Assembly (NCBI RefSeq): GCF_001984215.1
Contig: NZ_CP019420.1
Span: 1,984,001 to 2,048,000 of the forward strand
Direction of reading: 5' to 3'
Length of the DNA: 64,000 nucleotides
Origin: Mycobacterium sp. MS1601
GTDB lineage: Bacteria > Actinomycetota > Actinomycetes > Mycobacteriales > Mycobacteriaceae
Part shown: positions 25,210 to 32,718 of the stretch, one piece after another
Layout of the letters: the number at the start of each line of letters is the position of its first letter
Numbering within the stretch: the first letter of the stretch is position 1
The notes under the pieces: generated by a model
Database searches by the model: none
What the model saw: the letters and a program-made list of their open reading frames with translations, nothing else
What the model was told of the DNA's origin: nothing
Program-made: the position numbers and the translations under genes

Positions 25210-26378
25210 GACCCCACGCCGTCGAGTTGTCTGCGCAAGTCGGCCCATCCCTCGCCGCGACCACGGTCGGTCTGCCACGCCGTGAGGACACGGCAGGTGG
25301 CGGCTGTCTCGTCACGGCGCAGCACCGCGATCTCGCTGAGATGCCGAACACCGTCGGCTCTGCGCGACACGTGCAACAACACGCGGACTGCGGCCGCGAG
25401 CTGGCTGTGCAGCGTCACGCGGTCCAGACCGCCGAGAGCGCCGAGGGCCTCCAGGCGTGCCGGCACCTCCGCCGGCCGGTTGGCGTGCACGGTGCCCGCG
25501 CCGCCGTCATGGCCGGTGTTCAACGCCGAGAGCAGATCGACCACCTCGGCACCCCGCACCTCACCGACGACGATGCGGTCGGGACGCATCCGCAGTGCCT
25601 GACGCACCAGCTGCCGCACGGTGATCTCGCCTGCTCCCTCGATGTTCGCCGTGCGGGCCACCAAGGTCACCACGTGCGGATGCGGCGGCGCCAGTTCAGC
25701 GGCGTCCTCGACGCAGACGATGCGCTCATCGGGTGACACGGCGCCCAGCAGTGCCGAGAGAAGGGTGGTCTTTCCGGCGCCCGTACCGCCGGAAACCAGA
25801 AAGGCCAGTCTCGCGCTCACGACGTCGCTCAGCAGTGCGGCCGCATCCGGGGTCATCGCTCCTGCGTCACGCAAGGCCGACAGATCCTGAGTCGCGGGTC
25901 TGAGCACCCGTAGCGAGATGCACGTGCCTGCAGCCGCCACAGGTGCCAGGATCGCGTGCACGCGCACAGTCAGCCGCCGCGGCCCGACCTCTCGAAGCAG
26001 CCCATCCACCCAGGGTGAGGCGTCGTCGAGCCGCCGTCCGCAGGCCAGCGCCAGCCGCTGCGCCAGACGCCGGACGGCGGGTTCGTCAGCGAACTGAACT
26101 GGACTGCACCGCAAACCGTTTCCGTCGTCAACCCACACCTGCGACGGGGCGGTCACCAGGACATCGGTGGTGCCCGGCGCGCACAGCAGTGGCTCCAGAG
26201 CTCCTGCCCCGGTGAGCTCCGTCTGCACTGCGCGCAGGCTCGACAGCACTTCGGTGTCACCGAGCAGCCCCGCCGATTCGGCACGGATGGCGCGCGCGAC
26301 CGTGTCGGCTTGCAGTGACCCTTGCCGAACGTCGGCGGCCAGTCGCTCACGCACACGGTCGATCAGCGACTCGGTCAT
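25206..26378 (-). CDS. tadA: TadA/CpaF-type secretion ATPase (Rv3659c-like)
   Basis: 390 aa hexameric secretion ATPase of the GspE/VirB11 superfamily. Walker A is [17 protein letters not shown] (about 190-206), the Asp box is [17 protein letters not shown], and Walker B/His box is [21 protein letters not shown]. The N-terminal domain begins [14 protein letters not shown]. It powers assembly of the Flp-like pilus with the TadB/C-like platform. ATG 26378 overlaps the ssd stop. Identification is secure. The pilus itself is poorly characterised in mycobacteria. Confidence 0.93.
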   Translation of the reverse strand: MTESLIDRVRERLAADVRQGSLQADTVARAIRAESAGLLGDTEVLSSLRAVQTELTGAGALEPLLCAPGTTDVLVTAPSQVWVDDGNGLRCSPVQFADEPAVRRLAQRLALACGRRLDDASPWVDGLLREVGPRRLTVRVHAILAPVAAAGTCISLRVLRPATQDLSALRDAGAMTPDAAALLSDVVSARLAFLVSGGTGAGKTTLLSALLGAVSPDERIVCVEDAAELAPPHPHVVTLVARTANIEGAGEITVRQLVRQALRMRPDRIVVGEVRGAEVVDLLSALNTGHDGGAGTVHANRPAEVPARLEALGALGGLDRVTLHSQLAAAVRVLLHVSRRADGVRHLSEIAVLRRDETAATCRVLTAWQTDRGRGEGWADLRRQLDGVGS

Positions 26379-27445
26379 GCGGCCTTCTCCACGGTGTGGT
26401 CGGCCAGGACTGTCGCGACCCGGCGCGCCGCCGCGGCCAACGGTGAACGCGCACGGACTCGTAGCCCGCCGTGTTCGAGCCTTTCGGTGACCAACGGCTC
26501 GGGTCGCATGGCGGCCAGCAGCGGCAACCCGGTGAGCTCGGCGATCTCGGCGGCCCGCAGTCCGCCTGGCGCCGGGCCGCGTACCACCAGCCCCACGTTG
26601 GGGTTGACCGCCGACACCACCGGAGCCATCGCCACCGTGGCCGCGCACCCTCGGACGTCGCAGGTGGTCACGACCACCACGAGGTCGGCGTCGTCGATCG
26701 CCACCGTCACCGGGTCGGTGAGCAGGCGAGGAAGGTCGCAGACGGCGGTGATGCCGTGGCGACGACTGGCCTCGAGCACCGCAGTGACGGCGCCGGCAGG
26801 CATCTCATGGCTGTGCCGCGCGGCGGACAGCACGGTGACCTCGCCGTGGCGCGGTAGCGCAGAACGGACGGCCTCCCACGACAGCCGCCCGCTCTGGACG
26901 GCCAGATCCGGCCAACGCAGACCGGGCGTGTTCTCGGCGCCCAGTAGTAGATCGATTCCGCCGCCGCACGGGTCGAGATCCATCAGTAGCGGCTCGCTGA
27001 CGTGGAGAGCCAGAGCTGCTGCGAACACTGATGCACCTGCGCCGCCACGGCCGCCGATCACGGCCACCGTGGTACCGCGACCGCCAAGGCGGGCAGTGGG
27101 CACTCGTGCATCGGCAATACCGCGCACCAGGGTGTCGGCCTGATCGGGCAACGTCAGGACGTTCTGTGCACCAACCGAAATCGCCGTTTGCATGGTGATT
27201 GCGTCGAATTCGCCCAGACTGCACACGAACAACGCGGGACGCCGCGGTAATCCGGCATCGGCGCAGCGTCGCGCGGCCTCGACATCCAGTGCCACCGCCG
27301 CGGCGGCCGACCACACCTTGCGCGTCGGCGGGGTCGATGAATCGAGGTGGGCGGCCCGAACGCCGGCAGCGGCGGCCGCTCGGTCGACGTCGTCGCGCAG
27401 TGCGGATTCAGCGATGAGGGTGAGTAATCCAGCGGTCTCGGTCAC
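26375..27445 (-). CDS. ssd: Septum-site determining protein Ssd / CpaE-TadZ-like P-loop ATPase (Rv3660c-like)
   Basis: 356 aa MinD/ParA-superfamily protein. A receiver-like N-terminal region (1-110) precedes a deviant P-loop VIGGRGGAGASVFAAAL (about 130-146) and the DLDPCGGGIDLLLG switch. The invariant Walker lysine is absent (GGAGAS), as in TadZ/CpaE pilus-polarity proteins. In M. tuberculosis the orthologue was described as a septum-site regulator (Ssd). Here it is the first gene of the Tad-like operon, so localisation of the secretion machine is equally plausible. GTG 27445 is preferred because the earlier in-frame region is non-coding leader. Confidence 0.88.
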   Translation of the reverse strand: MTETAGLLTLIAESALRDDVDRAAAAAGVRAAHLDSSTPPTRKVWSAAAAVALDVEAARRCADAGLPRRPALFVCSLGEFDAITMQTAISVGAQNVLTLPDQADTLVRGIADARVPTARLGGRGTTVAVIGGRGGAGASVFAAALALHVSEPLLMDLDPCGGGIDLLLGAENTPGLRWPDLAVQSGRLSWEAVRSALPRHGEVTVLSAARHSHEMPAGAVTAVLEASRRHGITAVCDLPRLLTDPVTVAIDDADLVVVVTTCDVRGCAATVAMAPVVSAVNPNVGLVVRGPAPGGLRAAEIAELTGLPLLAAMRPEPLVTERLEHGGLRVRARSPLAAAARRVATVLADHTVEKAA

Positions 27446-27555
27446 CGCTTCACCGTGGCGGCCCACCGCGGGTGGGGGCCAGTCAAAGGTTTCGTTTTGT
27501 GGATGGATTCGCGTTTGTGGACAAGCCGGCAATTTCGTTCTCAGCGAAAGCAGGG

Positions 27556-27584
27556 CTGCAACCAATGGCTTCTATTGGTTGCAG
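27556..27584. repeat. Perfect 11-bp inverted repeat upstream of ssd
   Basis: CTGCAACCAAT (27556-27566) and ATTGGTTGCAG (27574-27584) with a 7-base loop, between the 6C RNA terminator and the ssd start. It could be an RNA hairpin in an ssd leader or a protein site. No U tract, so not a standard terminator. Confidence 0.7.
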
Positions 27585-27602
27585 CTGGCGAAACCTTGCC
27601 CT

Positions 27603-27700
27603 AAACAAAAGACGACCCTCGCCAGGGGGGGAGGAGGCGAGGGTCGTCGTGTATCAGCCCCGGGGGGTCGGGCTGATGCACACCCGGCATAAGCCGAGTA
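27603..27700 (-). ncRNA. 6C small RNA (B11 / ncRv13660c family)
   Basis: About 98 bases on the minus strand. After TATAGT (27712-27707), the transcript has a small 5' stem (CTCGGC/GCCGGG), then a hairpin with 8-bp stem ATCAGCCC/GGGCTGAT (27677-27653) whose loop contains six consecutive C, then a 13-bp stem GACGACCCTCGCC/GGCGAGGGTCGTC (27648-27611) whose loop holds a seven-C run, and TTTTGTTT. Two stem-loops with at least six C in each loop define the actinobacterial 6C RNA motif. The location next to the Rv3660c equivalent agrees with B11 in M. tuberculosis, which regulates mRNAs through its C-rich loops. Ends are estimates. Confidence 0.93.
27607..27648 (-). terminator. Intrinsic terminator of the 6C sRNA
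   Basis: The 13-bp perfect stem (27611-27623 with 27636-27648) is followed on the minus strand by TTTTGTTT. It also forms the second C-loop hairpin of the sRNA. Confidence 0.9.
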
Positions 27701-27706
27701 ATACTC

Positions 27707-27737
27707 ACTATACACACGACCCAGCACACTGGCGCAA
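27707..27737 (-). promoter_or_regulatory. 6C sRNA promoter
   Basis: On the minus strand a near-consensus -10, TATAGT (27712-27707), with TTGCGC (27737-27732) 19 bases upstream as a possible -35. The -10 is one of the best in the window, as expected for an abundant sRNA. Confidence 0.75.
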
Positions 27738-27764
27738 GTCTCTGTCGACAACACGCCAGCCGGG

Positions 27765-27788
27765 GTTCACTGCAGAATTGCAGTGAAC
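27765..27788. repeat. Perfect 10-bp inverted repeat between 6C and HAD promoters
   Basis: GTTCACTGCA (27765-27774) and TGCAGTGAAC (27779-27788), centre GAAT, forming a 24-base palindrome. It lies about 55 bases upstream of the 6C -10 and 60 bases upstream of the HAD gene -10, so it is suited to a dimeric regulator acting on the divergent pair. Confidence 0.7.
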
Positions 27789-27846
27789 GACAGGTGGCTT
27801 GAACTGCCATTTTGGACACGACCTCGGTTCGTGTCGCGTCCACCCC

Positions 27847-27852
27847 TATTCT
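27847..27852 (+). promoter_or_regulatory. -10 element for leaderless HAD mRNA
   Basis: TATTCT ends 6 bases before the GTG at 27859, so transcription would begin at or next to the start codon. There is no Shine-Dalgarno sequence, consistent with a leaderless mRNA. Confidence 0.55.
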
Positions 27853-27858
27853 GGGTGC

Positions 27859-28716
27859 GTGACCGTCTCCGATCCGGGCGCAGCTCAGCTAACCACACCG
27901 CAAACGGGTGAAACGAACATGCGCCACACCCGTACCGCCGCGTTCTTCGATCTCGATAAGACCATCATCGCAAAATCGAGCACACTCGCTTTCAGCAAAC
28001 CGTTCTTCGATCAGGGCCTGCTCAATAGGCGAGCGGTGCTGAAATCGAGTTATGCACAATTCCTGTTCCTGATGTCGGGCGCCGATCACGAGCAGATGGA
28101 TCGCATGCGGTCCTATGTCACCGCCATGTGCACGGGGTGGGACGTGGAACAGGTGAAGTCGATCGTCGGGGAGACACTGCACGAGATCGTCGATCCGCTG
28201 GTGTTTGCCGAAGCGGCGGATCTGATCGCCGACCACAAGCTGTGCGGCCGCGACGTGGTGGTGGTGTCGGCCTCCGGCGAGGAAATCGTGGCCCCGATCG
28301 CCCGTGCCCTCGGAGCAACTCACGCAATGGCCACCCGCATGGTGGTCGAGGACGGTCGCTACACCGGCGAGGTCGCGTTCTACTGCTACGGCGAGGGCAA
28401 AGCGCAGGCCATTCAGGAACTCGCGAACCGAGAGGGATATCCCCTCGAGCACTGCTACGCGTACTCGGACTCGATCACCGACCTCCCGATGCTGGAATCC
28501 GTGGGCCACCCGACAGTGGTCAACCCCGACCGCAGCCTGCGCAAGGAGGCCACCGCACGCGAGTGGCCGGTGCTGACCTTCAGCAAGCCGGTCTCGCTGC
28601 GCGACCGGATTCCCGCACCGTCCAGCGCGGCCGTGGCCACCACCGCCGCCGTGGGATTGAGCGCTTTGGCCGCAGGCGCGCTGACATATTCGCTGCTACG
28701 CCGATTCGCTCTCTGA
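27859..28716 (+). CDS. HAD-IB family phosphatase with C-terminal membrane anchor (Rv3661-like)
   Basis: 285 aa HAD-superfamily hydrolase of the IB (SerB-like) subgroup. Motif I AAFFDLDKTI carries the nucleophile Asp and general acid Asp. Motif II is VVVVSASGEE, a Lys lies in YGEGKAQAI, and motif III/IV is YAYSDSITDLPML. A 20-residue hydrophobic C-terminus (AVGLSALAAGALTYSLL) is probably a membrane anchor. The substrate is unknown, a small phosphomonoester or phospholipid being possible. GTG start with an apparent leaderless promoter. The gene is framed by two abundant sRNA genes, 6C on the minus strand upstream and an Ms1-type RNA downstream. Confidence 0.88.
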   Translation: MTVSDPGAAQLTTPQTGETNMRHTRTAAFFDLDKTIIAKSSTLAFSKPFFDQGLLNRRAVLKSSYAQFLFLMSGADHEQMDRMRSYVTAMCTGWDVEQVKSIVGETLHEIVDPLVFAEAADLIADHKLCGRDVVVVSASGEEIVAPIARALGATHAMATRMVVEDGRYTGEVAFYCYGEGKAQAIQELANREGYPLEHCYAYSDSITDLPMLESVGHPTVVNPDRSLRKEATAREWPVLTFSKPVSLRDRIPAPSSAAVATTAAVGLSALAAGALTYSLLRRFAL

Positions 28717-28739
28717 CACACCGGGATAACGATCCGAAG

Positions 28740-28775
28740 TTGACACTTGATGTGACCGCGGTCACGTAGTACAAA
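28740..28775 (+). promoter_or_regulatory. Ms1-type RNA promoter containing CRP-type palindrome
   Basis: TTGACA at 28740-28745 and alternative TTGATG at 28747-28752. Possible -10 TACAAA at 28770-28775 (17 bases after TTGATG). TGTGACCGCGGTCACG (28751-28766) lies between them and matches the CRP-family consensus TGTGA-N6-TCACA at 9 of 10 positions. GTGACCGCGGTCAC is a perfect 14-base palindrome. Binding there would overlap the core promoter. Confidence 0.6.
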
Positions 28776-29079
28776 GGAAGGCACGGAAGCCCGGTGAGGC
28801 CAAGGTCGATTCGGAAGAGAAGGCTCGATCTCCCGCACCAGGCTACCCAGCACGGGTCCCGGTACCCACGCGAAGCCACAGCCGCGATAGAGGCAGAAGT
28901 GTTGCGGGCCTGCGTAATTGCGAAAAGCGGATGAACCAAGACCTCTTGGGTTGAGGTCAGCTTCACTAGCGCAGCGCAAAGTCGCCGAGGCCAACCCACG
29001 CAGCCCACCTATGGACGCTTGGTAACCGGAGATCCGTGCTAGCGGGCGGCGAACCGAAACTGGACCTCCAGTGCTCGGA
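28776..29079 (+). ncRNA. Ms1-type RNA (MTS2823 / ncRv13661 family)
   Basis: About 300 bases with no coding signal, a stable-RNA type promoter, and the same location as Ms1/MTS2823 in other mycobacteria, between the HAD gene (Rv3661) and the Rv3662c equivalent. Ms1 binds the RNA polymerase core without sigma and accumulates in stationary phase, acting like a functional counterpart of 6S RNA. The interior is rich in local pairings, e.g. ACCAAGACCTC with GAGGTC near 28935-28960. It is not RNase P RNA (no GAGGAAAGTCC motif). Call rests mainly on synteny. Both ends are estimates. Confidence 0.78.
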
Positions 29080-29090
29080 GCGCCGCCCGC
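29042..29090. terminator. Large hairpin between Ms1-type RNA and convergent gene
   Basis: GCGGGCGGCG (29042-29051) pairs perfectly with CGCCGCCCGC (29081-29090), and the loop contains a second 6-bp hairpin ACTGGA/TCCAGT. It probably ends the convergent transcripts or forms the 3' domain of the RNA. U tract is poor. Confidence 0.5.
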
Positions 29091-29105
29091 TTCATGCTGT
29101 ACGGG

Positions 29106-29846
29106 CTACTTCTTCTGCTCCGCGATCGAAACCGCTTCTCGCGCACCGGCTTGCAGCGCCCGGCAGTGCAGTAGCAACCACTCGGTCAACCCCTTTTCGG
29201 TGCCTGTGGCAAAACCTTGCGCCGCCGCTCGGTACTCCGCGGCGCGCCGCATCCAGTACACCTCGGGAACCCCGAGACCGTGCGGGTCCAAGCCGCTGGC
29301 GATCGTCACCAATCGCGATACCCCACGTGCCACCACACCGTCGGCGCTGCCGAAGGCGACCAGCGTGAGCAGTTCGCCGTGCGCGACAGCCGCCAGGATG
29401 GGCGCAGGCACCTTGGAGCGGCCGGTGACAAGTTGGGATACCAAGTCCAGCCGCGCGGCCACTTCGGGATCGGCACGCGGTCGAGCCAGCTCGCTCTCCG
29501 GCACCACATCGGCGGCGGCCAGCATGTGCAGTCGGGCCAGGGCCTGCAACGGAGCTCTGCGCCACACGCCGATCAAGGCCGTCTCACCGCCCTCGAGGGC
29601 TTGGGCCACCCGCAGCGAACCGGCGAAGACCGGATCCGAGGCGGTGTGCTCGTCGAGTTGCGGAGTGCCCCCGTCCAGAACCGAAGATGCCCGGGCCGCC
29701 CGCAGCGCCGCCTCGGCAGCGGTGACAGGCCAGCCGCGCAGATTCGCCCGGTGCCGATGTGCCCGGCCGAGTGCGTCTCGCGCCTGTTCGGCGGCATCGG
29801 CCACGCCCGGGAGATCCACCAGGGGGGCCAGCGGGTCACCACTCAC
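29106..29846 (-). CDS. Conserved hypothetical protein (Rv3662c-like)
   Basis: 246 aa, mostly alpha-helical and alanine/arginine-rich, beginning MSGDPLAPLVDLPGVADAAEQ. Helical features include ARDALGRAHRHRANLRGWPV and a C-terminal EKGLTEWLLLHCRALQAGAREAV. It resembles the actinobacterial Rv3662c family, sometimes described as Fic-related, but I do not see the Fic HPFx(D/E)GNGR motif, so I assign no activity. GTG 29846 is preceded by a TAGGGT hexamer 8 bases upstream, suggesting a leaderless mRNA. The longer open frame crosses the acs promoter and is rejected. Confidence 0.78.
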   Translation of the reverse strand: MSGDPLAPLVDLPGVADAAEQARDALGRAHRHRANLRGWPVTAAEAALRAARASSVLDGGTPQLDEHTASDPVFAGSLRVAQALEGGETALIGVWRRAPLQALARLHMLAAADVVPESELARPRADPEVAARLDLVSQLVTGRSKVPAPILAAVAHGELLTLVAFGSADGVVARGVSRLVTIASGLDPHGLGVPEVYWMRRAAEYRAAAQGFATGTEKGLTEWLLLHCRALQAGAREAVSIAEQKK

Positions 29847-29927
29847 GCCCGGGAACCCTACCGTTCGGCGCACAGCACCCACCGCCCGTGGTGCGCGATG
29901 TGAGGTGCCAACGCTCTTGCAACCTTG

Positions 29928-29943
29928 GGTGACTACCCTCACA
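29928..29943 (+). promoter_or_regulatory. CRP-like site overlapping acs -10
   Basis: GGTGACTACCCTCACA matches TGTGA-N6-TCACA at 9 of 10 defined positions and covers TACCCT (29934-29939), the likely -10 placed 7 bases before the acs ATG. cAMP-CRP control of acs is known in other bacteria. The overlap with the -10 would suggest repression. Confidence 0.45.
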
Positions 29944-29946
29944 ACC

Positions 29947-31908
29947 ATGACCGAGACGCACACCGAAGTTCTGTCAGCGTATCCGCCTGCCGCGGAGTTC
30001 GCCGAGCAGGCGAACGCCACCGCGGCGCTGTACGACGAGGCCGAAGCGGACCGCCTGGCGTTCTGGGCGACTCAGGCCAACCGGCTGTCCTGGGACACCC
30101 CGTTCACCGAGGTACTGGACTGGTCGCAGCGTCCGTTCGCTAAGTGGTTCGCCGACGGCAAACTCAACGTCTCCTACAACTGCGTCGACCGCCACGTCGA
30201 AGCCGGCAACGGCGACCGGGTGGCCATCCACTGGGTGGGCGAGCCCGTCGAACACCACCGCTCGATCACCTACGCCGAACTCAAAGACGAAGTCAGCCAG
30301 GCGGCGAACACGCTGACCGATCTGGGCTTGGTCTCCGGTGACCGGGTGGCCATCTACATGCCGATGGTGCCTGAGGCCATCGTCGCGATGCTGGCGTGTG
30401 CGCGCCTGGGTGTCATGCACTCGGTGGTGTTCGCCGGCTTCTCGGCCAGCGCGCTCAAAGCCCGCATCGAGGACGCCTCGGCGAAACTGGTGATCACCAC
30501 CGATGGCCAGTACCGCCGCGGTCAAGCCGTGTCGCTGAAGGCCGGCGTCGACGAAGCCATCGCAGGCTTGGGCGACGACAGCCCGGTCGAGCATGTCCTG
30601 GTGGTACGGCGCACCGGCATCGACGTCGAGTGGACCGAGGGTCGCGACCTGTGGTGGGACGAGGTGGTACCCAAGGCCTCGACCGAGCACACTCCGGCGG
30701 CCTTCGACTCCGAACACCCGCTGTTCCTGCTCTACACCTCCGGCACCACCGGCAAGCCCAAGGGCATCATGCACACCTCGGGTGGTTACCTGACCCAGGC
30801 GTCCTACACCCATTTCAACGTCTTCGACATCAAACCCGAGACCGACGTGTACTGGTGCACCGCCGACATCGGCTGGGTCACCGGGCACACCTACATCGTG
30901 TACGGTCCGCTGTCCAACGGCGTCACCCAGGTGGTCTACGAAGGCACCCCGGCTTCCCCCGATGAACACCGGCACTTCCAGATCATCGAAAAATACGGTG
31001 TCACCATTTATTACACCGCCCCCACGCTGGTGCGGACGTTCATGAAATGGGGCCGCCAGATCCCCGCCGATCACGACCTGTCGTCGCTGCGGCTGCTCGG
31101 CTCGGTCGGTGAGCCCATCAACCCCGAAGCGTGGCGCTGGTACCGGATGGCGTTCGGCGCGGACAAGACCCCGATCGTGGACACCTGGTGGCAGACCGAG
31201 ACCGGCGCCATCATGATTTCCCCGCTGCCCGGGGTCACCCACACCAAACCCGGTTCGGCGATGCGGGCGCTGCCCGGTGTGTCGGCCAAGATCGTCGATG
31301 ACGACGGCAACGAACTCGCCCCCGGCACCGACCACGGCGAGCAGGTCTCCGGCTACCTGGTGTTGGACAAGCCGTGGCCGTCGATGCTGCGCGGCATCTG
31401 GGGCGACGAGGAACGGTTCAAGGACACCTACTGGTCCCGATTCGCCGAGCAGGGCTGGTACTTCGCCGGCGACGGCGCCCGCTACGGCAGCGACGGCGAG
31501 ATCTGGGTGCTGGGACGCATCGATGACGTCATGAACGTCTCCGGACACCGCATCTCCACCGCCGAGGTGGAATCAGCGCTCGTCGGGCACTCCGGTGTCG
31601 CCGAGGCCGCCGTCGTCGGAGCCACCGACGAGCACACCGGACAGGCGATCTGCGCATTCGTCATCCTGAAGTCATCGGCACACGGCGGCGAGACCACCAT
31701 GATCGACGAGTTGCGCGCCGAAGTGGCCCGCGAGATCTCCCCGATCGCCAAACCCCGTGAGATCCATGTGGTTCCGGAACTCCCGAAGACCCGCAGCGGC
31801 AAGATCATGCGACGCCTGCTGCGCGACGTCGCCGAGGGCCGCGAACTCGGTGACACCTCGACCTTGGTGGACCCCAGCGTCTTCGAGGCCATCCGCGCCA
31901 GCAAGTGA
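29947..31908 (+). CDS. acs: Acetyl-CoA synthetase (AMP-forming)
   Basis: 653 aa ANL-superfamily enzyme making acetyl-CoA from acetate, ATP and CoA. Motifs include YTSGTTGKPKGIMHT (AMP-binding), WWQTETGAIM, YFAGDGARYGSDGEIWVLGR and the C-terminal acetylation-site motif PKTRSGKIMRR, whose second lysine is catalytic and is acetylated by the cAMP-dependent acetyltransferase in mycobacteria. Length is typical. ATG 29947 sits 7 bases after TACCCT, so the message is probably leaderless. Upstream in-frame starts belong to non-coding DNA. The dipeptide-transport genes that I recall lying before acs in M. tuberculosis are absent. Confidence 0.97.
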   Translation: MTETHTEVLSAYPPAAEFAEQANATAALYDEAEADRLAFWATQANRLSWDTPFTEVLDWSQRPFAKWFADGKLNVSYNCVDRHVEAGNGDRVAIHWVGEPVEHHRSITYAELKDEVSQAANTLTDLGLVSGDRVAIYMPMVPEAIVAMLACARLGVMHSVVFAGFSASALKARIEDASAKLVITTDGQYRRGQAVSLKAGVDEAIAGLGDDSPVEHVLVVRRTGIDVEWTEGRDLWWDEVVPKASTEHTPAAFDSEHPLFLLYTSGTTGKPKGIMHTSGGYLTQASYTHFNVFDIKPETDVYWCTADIGWVTGHTYIVYGPLSNGVTQVVYEGTPASPDEHRHFQIIEKYGVTIYYTAPTLVRTFMKWGRQIPADHDLSSLRLLGSVGEPINPEAWRWYRMAFGADKTPIVDTWWQTETGAIMISPLPGVTHTKPGSAMRALPGVSAKIVDDDGNELAPGTDHGEQVSGYLVLDKPWPSMLRGIWGDEERFKDTYWSRFAEQGWYFAGDGARYGSDGEIWVLGRIDDVMNVSGHRISTAEVESALVGHSGVAEAAVVGATDEHTGQAICAFVILKSSAHGGETTMIDELRAEVAREISPIAKPREIHVVPELPKTRSGKIMRRLLRDVAEGRELGDTSTLVDPSVFEAIRASK

Positions 31909-31967
31909 CCAGCGCGGTCGCCGAGGCGACGAAGGAGCCGGGGAGAGCGGCCGCGCCACCGCAGTTG

Positions 31968-32651
31968 TCACACCGGCCGAAAGCCCGACCCCGGTCGGGC
32001 TTTCGCCGTGATGTCGGCCAGCTGCGTGGGAAACGACATGGTGACCGCGGGCGTGTGCAGCGGGATGAACTTGATGACACAGCTGGGTAGGTCATTGCTG
32101 AACGCCCCGTGGATCATCCCGACCAGTTTGTTGTTCGCGGTCACCGGCGCACCCGAGTCACCCGGGGCGCCGCACACCTGGTTCAAAACGGTGCCGGGGT
32201 CTTCACCGGGGCCCCACGTCACGCCGCAGGATGTGCCGGTGGTGCGGCCGAGCTTGCAGACCACCTGACCGAACGCGGGGTCGGGCCCCAGTCCGTCGAT
32301 GACGAATCCGTTGACGTTGTTGGTCGGGATCACCTTGCTGCGATCGAAACGGATGACGGCGTAGTCAAGAGCGTCGTTTCCTGCCACCATCACGCCCACC
32401 GGGCCTGCGTTCTCCGCGCCTTCAGCTGCGACCTGCGCTCCGGGTCCGCCGCAGTGCGCCGAGGTGAACCCCACCAGATCACCGCGGTTGTCGGTTCCGA
32501 TGGCAGTCAGCGTGCAGTACGACTCCCCGTTGATGACGATCCCGGACCCACCACCGAGGGTGACGGGAGCGGCGACCGCTGGGCCTGCGGTGACGATGGA
32601 CAACGTAGCCAACGCCGCGAAAACACAGCCAGCAAGGCGCACGATCTTCAA
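31968..32651 (-). CDS. Secreted trypsin-like serine protease (Rv3668c-like)
   Basis: 227 aa. Signal peptide LAGCVFAALATLSIVTAGPAVAAP with likely cleavage after AVA-A near residue 27. The catalytic triad is visible as FTSAHCG (His), DALDYAVIRF (Asp) and GAPGDSGAPV (Ser). Cysteines suggest three disulfides. Streptogrisin-like S1 fold, exported. TTG 32651 is chosen because GGAG lies 5 bases upstream and it opens the signal peptide. The longer frame lacks one. Its last codons lie over the acs terminator hairpin. Probable extracellular protease of unknown target. Confidence 0.87.
   Translation of the reverse strand: MKIVRLAGCVFAALATLSIVTAGPAVAAPVTLGGGSGIVINGESYCTLTAIGTDNRGDLVGFTSAHCGGPGAQVAAEGAENAGPVGVMVAGNDALDYAVIRFDRSKVIPTNNVNGFVIDGLGPDPAFGQVVCKLGRTTGTSCGVTWGPGEDPGTVLNQVCGAPGDSGAPVTANNKLVGMIHGAFSNDLPSCVIKFIPLHTPAVTMSFPTQLADITAKARPGSGFRPV
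31980..32003 (+). terminator. acs terminator inside the end of the convergent protease gene
   Basis: AAAGCCCGACC (31980-31990) and GGTCGGGCTTT (31993-32003), a perfect 11-bp stem ending in TTT on the plus strand. It lies within the last 36 bases of the minus-strand protease gene and encodes its final residues. Confidence 0.75.
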
Positions 32652-32718
32652 AACGAACTCCGGAGTCAGGGTTTGGCCAGGGTCGTCCCCAGTGAACCAG
32701 ACATGGCACCATAAAGCC

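Noticed and set aside
28776..29079. RNase P RNA or tmRNA in the 28.8-29.1 kb interval
   Set aside because: No GAGGAAAGTCC motif, tag frame or tRNA-like ends. Synteny favours Ms1.
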